From positions 62,001 to 126,000 of the forward strand of contig NZ_LMQC01000025.1 in the NCBI RefSeq assembly GCF_001424485.1: DNA of 64,000 nucleotides. Reading direction: 5' to 3'. The position numbers were made by a program, and so were the translations under genes. This DNA is from Modestobacter sp. Leaf380 (GTDB taxonomy: Bacteria; Actinomycetota; Actinomycetes; Mycobacteriales; Geodermatophilaceae). Below are positions 50,013 through 58,170 of this stretch, piece by piece (the first letter of the stretch is position 1; each line of letters begins with the position of its first letter). Below the pieces are notes generated by a model. The model saw nothing but the letters and a program-made list of their open reading frames with translations, was not told the origin of the DNA and made no database searches.

Positions 50013-50680
50013 GCCGGCCGGTCCTCGTGGTCGACGACCACGTGCTCTTCGCCCAGTCCATCGCCCTCGCGCTCGAGGCGCTCGGCTCCCGCGTCGTCCT
50101 GGTGGCCCCGGACTCGGCCGGTGCGGTCCTGGACGCCTGCCGGGACGCCGCGCCCGCCACCGTCCTGCTCGACCTGCGGCTGGGGCCGGCCGTCGACGGG
50201 ACCGCCCTGCACGGGCTGGACCTCGTCGCCGACGTCGTGGCCACCGGGTGCCGCGTCGTCGTCCTCACCGGCGAGCAGGGGGACGACGTGTGGGGCACCG
50301 CGGTCGAACGCGGCGCCACCGCCGTCCTGCCCAAGGACGTCGACCTGACCGTGCTCGCCGAGACCGTCCGCCGGGTCCAGGCCGGCGAGGACGTCCTGGA
50401 CGTCGGGCGCCGGCACGAGCTCCTGGCCGCAGCCCGGCGGGCCCGCGGGGAGCGGACGGCACGGCTGGCGGCCTTCGAGCAGCTCAGCCCGCGGGAGTCC
50501 CAGGTGCTGCGACTGCTCGCCTCGGGGCTGGCGGCCTCCGGGATCGCGACGGCGGCGCACGTCAGCGAGGCGACGGTGCGCACCCAGATCCGGGCCGTGC
50601 TGAGCAAGCTGGGGGTGCAGTCGCAGCTGCAGGCCGTGGCGCTGGCCCGCCGGGCCGGCTGGCTGGACCTGGTGGACTGA
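50009..50680 (+). CDS. NarL/FixJ-family response regulator
   Basis: A 223-aa regulator with a receiver domain (VVDDHVLFAQS, phosphoacceptor TVLLDLRLG with Asp about 55, VVVLTGEQG, AVLPKDVDL) and a LuxR-type HTH (LSPRESQVLRLLASGLAASGIATAAHVSEATVRTQIRAVLSKLGV). It is coupled to the upstream kinase and convergent with the second SipW-type substrate gene. Its likely targets are the two leftward transcripts of this locus. Confidence 0.92.
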   Translation: MSRPVLVVDDHVLFAQSIALALEALGSRVVLVAPDSAGAVLDACRDAAPATVLLDLRLGPAVDGTALHGLDLVADVVATGCRVVVLTGEQGDDVWGTAVERGATAVLPKDVDLTVLAETVRRVQAGEDVLDVGRRHELLAAARRARGERTARLAAFEQLSPRESQVLRLLASGLAASGIATAAHVSEATVRTQIRAVLSKLGVQSQLQAVALARRAGWLDLVD

Positions 50681-50697
50681 CCGGCCCGTCGGGGGGT

Positions 50698-51582
50698 TCA
50701 GGCCCCGGCGTCGGGCTGGCTGGGCCCGGGCGCCGGGTCGGCGTCCGGCAGGGGCGCGGCGGGCTCGGGCGCAGCGGGCTCGGACTCCCCGGTCGGCGGC
50801 TCCAGCACGGGGGTGGGGACGCTCCCCGACCCGGGCGCCGGCGGTGCGGGCGTCACCGCCGGGGACGTCGTGCTGCCCGACGGCGTCGCGGCGGGACCGC
50901 TGCCCGCCGACGTCGACGGAGCCGCCGCGGACGGGACTGTCGCTGCGACGCCCGGGGTCGCTCGCTCCGCCGCCGGCGCGCCCTCGGCGGGCGCCTCGGA
51001 CACCGCCTCGACGGGGGCGGCGTCCGCCGCGGGGCCCTCCAGCCGCAGCGGGACGTCCACCTGGTCGCTGAACCCGCCGTCGACCTGCTGCAGCGTGAGG
51101 CGCAGCGTGCCCGCCCACGGTGTGGTCACCTCGCCGTGCCGCCAGCGGAGCCCGACCCCCAGGCCCGTCACCGGGGTGGTCCCGGTGGCGACCTCCTGGT
51201 CGCCGCCGCACACCTCGAGGAACTGCTGGCCGGTGGTGCCGGCCTCCAGCGAGAGCTCCTGGCCGTCCTCCCCGCACTCCACCTGCGCGCCGTCGGCGTC
51301 CAGCACCTGGGCGTCGAGCACCCACGGAAGCGCCCCGGCGGTGCTCACCGTGAGCAGCGCCGTCGACCGGCGGGTCAGCGTCACACCGTCCGGCGACGCC
51401 GGCGGGGTCACGGTCAGGGACAGCGAGCCGGCACCGGCCGTCGCGGTGACGCTCGTCCGGTCGCTGAGCAGGGCGAAGGTGGCGTTCGGCTGGTCGATCG
51501 GGGTGAGGAGCAGCCCGCCGACGAGCCCGGCGGCCACCAGCAGCCCCACCGTGACGCCGGTCCGGGTCCGGGTCCGGGTCAT
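50698..51582 (-). CDS. Second SipW-type exported protein with Pro/Ala-rich tail
   Basis: A 294-aa exported protein. The N-terminal hydrophobic stretch VTVGLLVAAGLVGGLLLTP is followed by ATFALLSDRTSVTATAGAGSL, resembling the SipW-type cleavage region. A beta-rich domain of about 150 residues with two Cys (VECGEDG, LEVCGGD) follows, then about 100 residues of Ala/Pro/Ser/Thr that could span the cell wall. The ATG overlaps the stop of the upstream gene (ATGA). I do not recognise a named family. Confidence 0.72.
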   Translation of the reverse strand: MTRTRTRTGVTVGLLVAAGLVGGLLLTPIDQPNATFALLSDRTSVTATAGAGSLSLTVTPPASPDGVTLTRRSTALLTVSTAGALPWVLDAQVLDADGAQVECGEDGQELSLEAGTTGQQFLEVCGGDQEVATGTTPVTGLGVGLRWRHGEVTTPWAGTLRLTLQQVDGGFSDQVDVPLRLEGPAADAAPVEAVSEAPAEGAPAAERATPGVAATVPSAAAPSTSAGSGPAATPSGSTTSPAVTPAPPAPGSGSVPTPVLEPPTGESEPAAPEPAAPLPDADPAPGPSQPDAGA

Positions 51583-52541
51583 GCCGGCTCCTCCCGACGG
51601 CGACGGCGGAGCAGGACGAGGAGGACCCACAGGAGCAGGGTGAGTCCGAGCAGCAGCGCCCCCAGGGCGAAGGGGTCCTCCAGCAGGGTCTGGGCCGACT
51701 CGGCCTCGACCGACGCACCGTCGGCGCCGACCTCGACGTCCGCGGTCGCGGACCCGACCGCCACGCCGTCCGCGACCGCGGTGGCGACGCGCTCCCCCGC
51801 CCCGACCGGCCCGTCCACGGCACCGGCCGCGCCCCGACCCGCCGTCGCCTGCCCCGTGGACCCCGGGCCCACCGCCCCCGCCCCGTCCCGACCGGCACCC
51901 GACGGTCCCCCGGCCGGCGGGACGACCCCACCGACGACGGTCCCTCCCACGACCCCGCCGCCACCGGTCACCCCGCCGGCAGCAGCCCCACCGGAGGCCG
52001 CACCGCCACCCGGGTCACCCGCCCCCACGTCCGCACCGGAGCCGGCCGCGACGAGGGACAGGCCGACCCCGAGCGTGTCGGACTGGGCGACGTCGTCGTC
52101 GGCGCCGTCGGGGAAGTCGAACGTGAGCACCAGGCACTGTGGGCCGGCCAGCGCGAGCCGGGTGACGGCCCCGCCGGTCAGCGCGAGGGCGGCGGGCGCG
52201 GTGGCGGCCACGCAGGTGCCGTCGTCGTAGCGGCCGGCGGCGATCGAGGCGGACACCTGACCGGCCAGGTCACCCTCGTCGGCAGCACAGGTCTGGTCGC
52301 CGGCCCGCACCTCCGGGCGCAGACAGTCGTTCTCCTGCTGGTCCAGCGTCACCACCGAGACGCCCAGCCGGTCAGCCTGGTCGGCCCACGCGTCGGGCAG
52401 GTCGACCGGGGTGGACCAGGTGGCGCCGGGCAGCAGCTGGGTGCCGGCCCACGCGGTCCCGGCCGGGGCCAGGACCGCCAGCACGACGCCGGCCAGCGCG
52501 GCCACGGCGACCGGGCGGCGGTGGGGACGGGGGTGTGGCAC
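51579..52541 (-). CDS. Membrane-anchored surface protein of the SipW-type locus
   Basis: A 320-aa protein with a standard signal peptide (VAVAALAGVVLAVLAPAGTAWA) and a domain of about 140 residues with four Cys (NDCLRPEV, QTCAADE, GTCVAATA, PQCLVLT) that ends FDFPDGADDDVAQSDTLGVGLSL. A long Gly/Ala/Val linker and a C-terminal membrane helix with an RRRRRREEP cytosolic end follow. No LPXTG sortase motif is visible. The QSDTLGVGLSL ending resembles QSDNVSFSVDF in the TasA-like neighbour, so the two domains may be related. A GTG at 52539-52541 was chosen; an ATG at 52577 is in frame. Confidence 0.72.
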   Translation of the reverse strand: MPHPRPHRRPVAVAALAGVVLAVLAPAGTAWAGTQLLPGATWSTPVDLPDAWADQADRLGVSVVTLDQQENDCLRPEVRAGDQTCAADEGDLAGQVSASIAAGRYDDGTCVAATAPAALALTGGAVTRLALAGPQCLVLTFDFPDGADDDVAQSDTLGVGLSLVAAGSGADVGAGDPGGGAASGGAAAGGVTGGGGVVGGTVVGGVVPPAGGPSGAGRDGAGAVGPGSTGQATAGRGAAGAVDGPVGAGERVATAVADGVAVGSATADVEVGADGASVEAESAQTLLEDPFALGALLLGLTLLLWVLLVLLRRRRREEPA

Positions 52542-52627
52542 CCGGCCATCCTGGGACGGCGGGGGCGGGCCCGGCATCGTCTGTCTTGATGATGCGCCGC
52601 GCGTGCGGGCCCGCCCACGATCGTCCC

Positions 52628-53227
52628 GTGCACCCCGCGACGCGCGTCCTCCGTCACCTGCTGACGTGGCTGCTCGGCCTGCTGCTGCTGGGCGCGACGG
52701 CGGCCGCGCTCACCGTCGCGCTGTACCCGCGGGTCACCGACGGCCAGGCGCTGGCGGTGCTCAGCGGCAGCATGGAGCCACGCATGGCGGTGGGCGCGAT
52801 GGTCTTCACCCGGCCCGTCGACCCGGCCGAGGTCGCCGTGGGCGAGGTGATCACCTTCGTGCGTCCCGGCGGACAGGGCGAGCTGGTCACCCACCGGGTC
52901 GTCGGCGTCGACGCCACCGGACCGGTGCCGGCCTTCACCACCCAGGGGGACGCGAACGACGTCGCCGACCTCGACCCGGTCCCCGCCGCTGCGGTCGTGG
53001 GCGCACCGCAGTGGGTCGTGCCCGAGCTGGGCCGCTGGGCGGCGGTGCTGCACAGCCCCAAGGGGCTCGGTGCCCTGGTGCTGCTGGCCTGCGCGGTGAT
53101 CGCCCTGGCGCCGGGGAGGCCCATCGGCGAGGGCAGCGAGACCGGCACCGACGCCGACGACGTCGAGGACACCGGGGCACCCCGACCCGGCGGCACCACC
53201 ACCCTGGACCGGCTGCGCCTCGTCTGA
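52628..53227 (+). CDS. sipW: SipW-like (ER-type) signal peptidase I
   Basis: A 199-aa membrane peptidase. It has an N-terminal helix (HLLTWLLGLLLLGATAAALTVAL), the catalytic Ser in VLSGSMEPRMAVG (Ser48), and a His in LVTHRVVGVDATG (His89) where most bacterial SPases have Lys. TQGDANDVAD holds the conserved Asp pair, and a second helix lies near the C-terminus. Ser-His is the ER/archaeal/SipW type. The GTG at 52628 was chosen; ATGs at 52589/52592 are in frame and would add about a dozen residues. It diverges from the anchored surface protein gene and probably processes the two SipW-type exported proteins. Confidence 0.85.
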   Translation: MHPATRVLRHLLTWLLGLLLLGATAAALTVALYPRVTDGQALAVLSGSMEPRMAVGAMVFTRPVDPAEVAVGEVITFVRPGGQGELVTHRVVGVDATGPVPAFTTQGDANDVADLDPVPAAAVVGAPQWVVPELGRWAAVLHSPKGLGALVLLACAVIALAPGRPIGEGSETGTDADDVEDTGAPRPGGTTTLDRLRLV

Positions 53228-53256
53228 GCCCGGCGCACGCTGCCAGACTCCCCCGC

Positions 53257-54342
53257 ATGGACCTGCCCGTGATGCCCCCGGTGAAGCCGATGCTGGCCAA
53301 GGCGACCAAGGACGTGCCGACCGGCGAGGGCTGGTTCTACGAGCCCAAGTGGGACGGCTTCCGCTGCATCGTCTTCAAGGACGGCGACGAGGTGGAGCTG
53401 GGCAGCCGCAACGAGCGGCCACTGACCCGCTACTTCCCCGACGTCGTCGAGGCCGCCCGCGCCCAGCTGCCCGAGCGTTGCGTGGTCGACGGCGAGATCG
53501 TCGTGCCGCGCGGGGACCGGCTGCACTTCGAGTCCCTGCTGCAGCGCATCCACCCCGCGGCGTCCCGGGTGACGAAGCTGGCCGCGGAGACCCCGGCGTC
53601 CTTCGTGGCCTTCGACCTGCTGGCCCTGGGCGACGAGTCGCTGCTGGGCACCCCGTTCGCGCAGCGTCAGGCCCGGCTGCGGGAGGCGATGGCGACGGCC
53701 CAGGCACCGGTGTACGTCTCCACGATCACCCAGGACGCTGCGGTGGCCCAGCGCTGGTTCGAGGAGTTCGAGGGTGCGGGCCTGGACGGCGTCGTCGCCA
53801 AGCGGGGCGACCAGGGCTACGAGCCCGACCAGCGGCTGATGGCCAAGGTCAAGCACGTCCGGACGGCGGACTGCGTGGTGGCCGGCTTCCGCTGGCACAA
53901 GACGACGACCCCGGAGAAGCCCCTGGTCGGGTCCTTGTTGCTGGGGCTGTACTCGGCGGACGGCACGCTGCAGCACATCGGCGTCGCTGCCTCCTTCACC
54001 ACCAAGCGGCGCGGCGAGCTGGTCGGTGAACTGGCGCCCTTCCGGGCCGATGCTGTCTCCGGGCACCCCTGGCAGGACTGGGCCAACGCTCAGGTCGAGG
54101 GTGAGGGTGAGCACCGGATGCCGGGGGCGACGAGCCGCTGGAACGCGGGCAAGGACCTGTCCTGGGTGCCGCTGCGACCCGAGCTGGTCGTCGAGATCCG
54201 CTACGACCAGCTGGAGGGCAGCCGGCTGCGGCACACCGGCCAGTTCCAGCGCTGGCGCCCGGACAAGGACGCCGCCCAGTGCACCTACGACCAGCTCGAC
54301 GTGCCGGTGCGGTACGACCTCGCCGAGGTGCTGGGAGGTTGA
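53257..54342 (+). CDS. ligC: ATP-dependent DNA ligase (LigC-type)
   Basis: A 361-aa ligase with the nucleotidyl-transferase domain and an OB-fold. The adenylated Lys lies in FYEPKWDGFRC (Lys31). Further motifs are VELGSRNERPLTRYFPDV, VVDGEIVVPR, FVAFDLLALG, LDGVVAKR and LMAKVKHVRTADCVV. It contains no nuclease or polymerase domain. LigC enzymes act in backup excision repair and end joining in actinobacteria. The open frame extends far upstream in another gene's shadow; MDLPVMPPVKPMLA is the family-like start. Confidence 0.92.
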   Translation: MDLPVMPPVKPMLAKATKDVPTGEGWFYEPKWDGFRCIVFKDGDEVELGSRNERPLTRYFPDVVEAARAQLPERCVVDGEIVVPRGDRLHFESLLQRIHPAASRVTKLAAETPASFVAFDLLALGDESLLGTPFAQRQARLREAMATAQAPVYVSTITQDAAVAQRWFEEFEGAGLDGVVAKRGDQGYEPDQRLMAKVKHVRTADCVVAGFRWHKTTTPEKPLVGSLLLGLYSADGTLQHIGVAASFTTKRRGELVGELAPFRADAVSGHPWQDWANAQVEGEGEHRMPGATSRWNAGKDLSWVPLRPELVVEIRYDQLEGSRLRHTGQFQRWRPDKDAAQCTYDQLDVPVRYDLAEVLGG

Positions 54343-54393
54343 GAGTCTGACCACCCGGGGCCGCTGGGACGGGCGTGACGCGTGAGGTCCTCC

Positions 54394-54399
54394 TAGGGT
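54394..54399 (+). promoter_or_regulatory. Candidate -10 hexamer of the secreted peptidase gene
   Basis: TAGGGT, 8 bases upstream of the GTG at 54408. It favours that start over an ATG-like start further upstream and suggests a leaderless mRNA. Confidence 0.4.
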
Positions 54400-54407
54400 G
54401 GACGACC

Positions 54408-55985
54408 GTGACCGCTCGCTCCCGGCCCCGCGCCGGCTCCCGCACCCGGGCCGCCGCCCTCCTCGCCGTCGGGCTGGTGGCCCTGACCGCCTGCACGTCC
54501 GGGGACGACACGGCACCCGCGGCCGGCTCGACGACCGCGTCGCCGACGCCCACCGAGGCCCCGGTCGAGCCGGTCGCCTGGGACGACTGCACCGCCCAGA
54601 TCGCCCCGATCATCGCCGGGCGGCCCGGCGCCGACCGGCCGCTGACCTTCTCCTGCGGCACCATCGACGTGCCCCTGAGCCACGAGGACCCGACCGGCCC
54701 GACCCTGTCGCTGTTCGCCGTCCGCGCGGTCTCGGGCACCCAGGCCGACCGGATCGGCTCGCTGGTCGTGAACCCCGGCGGCCCCGGCCTCTCGGCCACC
54801 GACGCCGCCGTGCAGTCCGCGCTCACGCTGCCCGACGCCGTGCTGGGCCGCTTCGACGTCGTCGGCGTCGACCCGCGCGGGGTCGGGCTCTCGCAGCCGG
54901 TGGAGTGCGTCTCCGACGCCCAGAAGGACGAGTTGTCGGCCGCCGAGCCGCGCCCGACGTCGGCCGCGCAGCTGGACGACGCCTTCGGCCTGGTCGACGA
55001 GGTCGCCGCCGGTTGCGCCGAGGAGTACGGCGCCGGGCTGGGTGCCTTCTCCACCGTCGACTCCGCCCGTGACCTCGACATCGTCCGCGAGGCGCTGGGT
55101 GACGAGCAGCTGAGCTACCTGGGCTACAGCTACGGCACCACCCTGGGCTCGACGTACGCCGAGCTGTTCCCGGAGAACGTGCGGGCGCTGGTCCTCGACG
55201 GCGCCGTCGACCCCGACGCCGACCGCGAGGAGGCCGCGGAGGCGCAGGCCGCCGGCTTCGAGGCCGCCTTCGACGCCTTCGCCGCCAACTGCGTGGCCCT
55301 GGTCGGCGGGTGCCCGGTCGGCGCCGACCCGCGCACCTTCGTCAACGACCTGCTCACCCAGACCGCCACGACCCCGATCGCCAGCTCCCGCGAGGGCGAG
55401 ACCCGCGCGGCGACGCCGGGTCTGGTGCTCGCCGCCGTCCGGTCCGCGCTCTACACCCCGGCCGCCTGGCCGCAGCTGGCCCAGTCGCTGGCCACCGCCC
55501 AGCAGGGCGACGCCGCCGGGGTGCTGACCCTGGCCGACACGTTCACCGGGCGCGGCGAGGACGGCACGTACACCAACACGATCGACGCCAACCTGACGGT
55601 GAGCTGCTCGGACACCGAGGAGACGCACGACCAGGACGAGGTCCGCGCGCTGGTGGCCGAGTGGAACACCACCTACCCGCTGTTCGGCGCGGACGCCGCG
55701 CTGGGCCTGTACACCTGCACGCCGTGGGAGGCCCCGCGCACCCCGCTGCCCGACCGGGACGCCGAGGGCGCCGCACCGATCCTGGTCATCGGCACCCAGG
55801 GGGACCCGGTGACCCCGCTGCCCGGCGCGGTGGACATGGCCGAGGACCTGACCTCGGGCGTGCTGCTGACCTGGCAGGGCTCGGGCCACACCGCCTACCC
55901 GCAGACCGAGTGCGTGACCGCGGCGGTGGACAGCTACCTCGTGGACCTGGTCGCGCCGCTGGACGGGCTCACCTGCCCCGCCTGA
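54408..55985 (+). CDS. Secreted alpha/beta-hydrolase, tripeptidyl-aminopeptidase-like lipoprotein
   Basis: A 525-aa exported hydrolase with a lipoprotein signal (AAALLAVGLVALTACTSG). The hydrolase fold has CGTIDVPLSHEDPTGPT, LVVNPGGPGLSATD (most relatives have NPGGPGGSG), VGVDPRGVGLSQP, the nucleophile LGYSYGTTLG near residue 239, the Asp region VIGTQGDPVTPL and the His region GSGHTAYPQTEC in a TAP-like C-terminal domain. Family members remove tripeptides from the N-terminus. It sits between the two end-joining-type genes without obvious relation to them. Confidence 0.88.
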   Translation: MTARSRPRAGSRTRAAALLAVGLVALTACTSGDDTAPAAGSTTASPTPTEAPVEPVAWDDCTAQIAPIIAGRPGADRPLTFSCGTIDVPLSHEDPTGPTLSLFAVRAVSGTQADRIGSLVVNPGGPGLSATDAAVQSALTLPDAVLGRFDVVGVDPRGVGLSQPVECVSDAQKDELSAAEPRPTSAAQLDDAFGLVDEVAAGCAEEYGAGLGAFSTVDSARDLDIVREALGDEQLSYLGYSYGTTLGSTYAELFPENVRALVLDGAVDPDADREEAAEAQAAGFEAAFDAFAANCVALVGGCPVGADPRTFVNDLLTQTATTPIASSREGETRAATPGLVLAAVRSALYTPAAWPQLAQSLATAQQGDAAGVLTLADTFTGRGEDGTYTNTIDANLTVSCSDTEETHDQDEVRALVAEWNTTYPLFGADAALGLYTCTPWEAPRTPLPDRDAEGAAPILVIGTQGDPVTPLPGAVDMAEDLTSGVLLTWQGSGHTAYPQTECVTAAVDSYLVDLVAPLDGLTCPA

Positions 55986-55993
55986 GCACCACC

Positions 55994-55999
55994 TAGGGT
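55994..55999 (+). promoter_or_regulatory. Candidate -10 hexamer of the LigD-type polymerase gene
   Basis: TAGGGT, 7 bases upstream of the ATG at 56007, in only 21 bases between the genes. No Shine-Dalgarno is present, so a leaderless transcript is likely. Confidence 0.4.
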
Positions 56000-56006
56000 C
56001 CCCGGC

Positions 56007-57062
56007 ATGGCCAGCAGCAAGGACGCCGTGGTGCTCGACGTCGACGGGCGGGAGGTCCGGGTGTCCAGCCCGGGCCGGGTCGTCTACGACGCCACCGACC
56101 GCACGCCGGCGATCACCAAGCTGCAGGTCTGCCAGTACGTGGCGGCCCTGTCCGGGCCGATGCTGCGGGCCCTGGGCGACCGGCCCACGGCGATGGAGCG
56201 CTGGCCGGACGGCTGGCACGAGGGCATGCGGCTGGCCACCGGGCCGCGCGACCCCGATGCCGACGGCTTCTACCAGAAGCGGCTGCCCAAGGGCGCGCCC
56301 GAGTGGATCCAGACGGCCCGGATCACCTTCCCCAGCGGGCGGACGGCCGACGAGCTGTGCCCCACCGAGGCCGGGCACCTGGTGTGGGCCGCCCAGATGG
56401 GCACGCTGACCTTCCACCCGTGGCCCGTGCGCCGTCCCGACGTCGACCACCCCGACGAGCTGCGCATCGACCTGGACCCCCAGCCGGGGACCACGTTCGC
56501 CGACGTCCGCCGGGTCGCCGAGACCACCCGGGAGCTGCTCGCCGAGCTCGGGATCCGCGGCTACGCCAAGACCAGCGGCAACCGCGGCGTGCACGTCTAC
56601 GTGCGGATCCGCCCGGAGCACTCCTTCGAGGACGTCCGGCACGCCGCCATCGGGCTGGGCCGCGAGCTCGAGCGCCGGGACGACGGCGTCACCACGGCCT
56701 GGTGGAAGGAGGAACGCGGCGAGCGGGTCTTCGTGGACTTCAACCAGAACAACCGGGACCGCACCATCGCCGGCGCGTGGAGCCTGCGGGCCCGCCCCGG
56801 CGCCCCGGTGAGCACCCCGGTCACCTGGGCACAGCTGGCCGAGGTCGAGGACCCGGCGGAGCTCAACCTGGTGACCGTCCCCGACCGGCTGGCCGACGGC
56901 GACCCCTGGGCCGAGGTGGACGACGTCGCCCACGACCTGGCGCCGCTGCTCGAGCTGTGGGAGACCCTGCCCGGCGGGGAGCTGCCCTTCCCGCCGGACT
57001 ACCCGAAGATGCCCGGTGAGCCGATGCGCGTGCAGCCCTCCCGGGCGCGCACCCAGGAGTGA
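56007..57062 (+). CDS. LigD-type primase-polymerase domain protein
   Basis: A 351-aa stand-alone polymerase domain of the archaeo-eukaryotic primase fold found in LigD. It shows SSPGRVVYDATDRTPAITKLQV, QKRLPKGAPEWIQTARI, the catalytic acidic pair in ELRIDLDPQPGTTF (about residues 153-157), KTSGNRGVHVYVRI and VDFNQNNRDRTIAGAWSLRA. It can extend or fill DNA ends in non-homologous end joining. The ligase and phosphoesterase modules of full LigD are absent; a separate ligase gene lies 1.7 kb upstream. No ku is in the window. Confidence 0.92.
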   Translation: MASSKDAVVLDVDGREVRVSSPGRVVYDATDRTPAITKLQVCQYVAALSGPMLRALGDRPTAMERWPDGWHEGMRLATGPRDPDADGFYQKRLPKGAPEWIQTARITFPSGRTADELCPTEAGHLVWAAQMGTLTFHPWPVRRPDVDHPDELRIDLDPQPGTTFADVRRVAETTRELLAELGIRGYAKTSGNRGVHVYVRIRPEHSFEDVRHAAIGLGRELERRDDGVTTAWWKEERGERVFVDFNQNNRDRTIAGAWSLRARPGAPVSTPVTWAQLAEVEDPAELNLVTVPDRLADGDPWAEVDDVAHDLAPLLELWETLPGGELPFPPDYPKMPGEPMRVQPSRARTQE

Positions 57063-57736
57063 CCCGGCGGGGCCTGCCGCTGCTGTCCACCGCGCTGGCG
57101 CTGCTCGTCTGGGGGGTGCTCGTGGTGCCCCTGCTGCCCCCGGCCCCCGGGGTCCGGACGGTGGCGAACCTGCTGGCCGTGGCCGTCCTGGTCGCGGCGA
57201 CCCGGCTGTCCCGCGCCGAGCTGGGACTGACCCGGGACCGTGCCGGAGCAGGCCTGCGCTGGGGCGGTGTGGTGCTGGGTGCCGTCGGGGCGGGGTACCT
57301 GGTGGCTCTCCTGGTGCCGTCGCTGCACGAGCTCCTGGACGACGCCGCCGGCACCGACACCACCGCCGAGCTGCTGCTGCGGGTGCTGGTGTTCATCCCG
57401 CTGGGCACCGTGCTGGCCGAGGAGCTGGCCTTCCGCGGGGTGCTGCTGGGGCTGGCCCGGCGGGTGCTGCCGACCCCGTGGGCCGTGGTGGCCACCTCAG
57501 TGGTGTTCGGGCTGTGGCACCTGGCGACCGCCCGGACGCCCGACGCCGCCGTCAGCGACCCGCTGCCGGCCGCCCTGGCCGTGCTGGGCGTGGTGGTGGC
57601 CACGACCGCTGCCGGGGTCCTCTTCGCCCTCCTGCGGGTGCGCAGCGGCAGCCTGCTGGCGCCCGTGGCGGCCCACCTGGCGACGAACGTGCTGGGTCTG
57701 GTGGCCGTCGCGGTCGCCGTCCGAACCGGTTCCTGA
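57059..57736 (+). CDS. CPBP family intramembrane glutamic endopeptidase
   Basis: A 225-aa polytopic protein of the CPBP (Abi/Rce1-like) family with about seven helices. Motif 1 EELAFRGVLLG (near residue 120), motif 2 FGLWHLATA (near 150) and a final AHLATN region carry the Glu and His residues that bind or activate water. Members process prenylated or small peptides or give bacteriocin self-immunity. The GTG overlaps the LigD-type polymerase stop (GTGA). Confidence 0.87.
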   Translation: MTRRGLPLLSTALALLVWGVLVVPLLPPAPGVRTVANLLAVAVLVAATRLSRAELGLTRDRAGAGLRWGGVVLGAVGAGYLVALLVPSLHELLDDAAGTDTTAELLLRVLVFIPLGTVLAEELAFRGVLLGLARRVLPTPWAVVATSVVFGLWHLATARTPDAAVSDPLPAALAVLGVVVATTAAGVLFALLRVRSGSLLAPVAAHLATNVLGLVAVAVAVRTGS

Positions 57737-57864
57737 ACCACTCCAGGACACCCCCGGGAGGGTGCGGTGCTGCGGGGACTGGACAGGTGTGGTTAGGGTT
57801 CAGGTGTCGGGAAGGCTCTGTAAGTGGCAGGACCCCGACGTACGACCTCAGCTAGGAGCGAGCA

Positions 57865-58068
57865 ATGCCCGAAGGAACAGTGAAGTGGTTCAACGCCGAG
57901 AAGGGGTTCGGCTTTGCCACCCCCGATGGCGGCGGCCCGGACGTCTTCGTCCACTACTCGGCGATTCAGACCAGCGGGTACCGCTCGCTCGATGAGGGCC
58001 AGCGCATCTCGTTCGACGTCGAGCAGGGCCAGAAGGGCCCGCAGGCTGCGAACGTCAACCCGGTCTGA
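57865..58068 (+). CDS. cspA: Cold-shock protein CspA family
   Basis: A 67-aa single cold-shock domain. RNP1 is KGFGFA and RNP2 is VFVHYS, and the start [17 protein letters not shown] is the actinobacterial type. It acts as a single-stranded nucleic acid chaperone. TAGGAGCGAGCA gives a good Shine-Dalgarno. A TAGGGT hexamer near 57794-57799 could be a -10, giving a leader of about 60 bases. A long hairpin ends the gene. Confidence 0.95.
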   Translation: MPEGTVKWFNAEKGFGFATPDGGGPDVFVHYSAIQTSGYRSLDEGQRISFDVEQGQKGPQAANVNPV

Positions 58069-58109
58069 TCTCCTGACCGGCGGCTGACCTCAGCCACCTG
58101 ATCCACCGA

Positions 58110-58143
58110 CAGCGCCCCTCGACCTCCGGGTCGGGGGGCGCTG
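58110..58143 (+). terminator. cspA terminator hairpin
   Basis: A 15-bp stem with one G-U pair (58110-58124 against 58129-58143) and a 4-base loop, 41 bases past the cspA stop and 27 bases from the convergent gene's stop. It may serve both. Confidence 0.8.
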
Positions 58144-58170
58144 CCGCGTTCCGCGGGCCGACGGGGCCGC

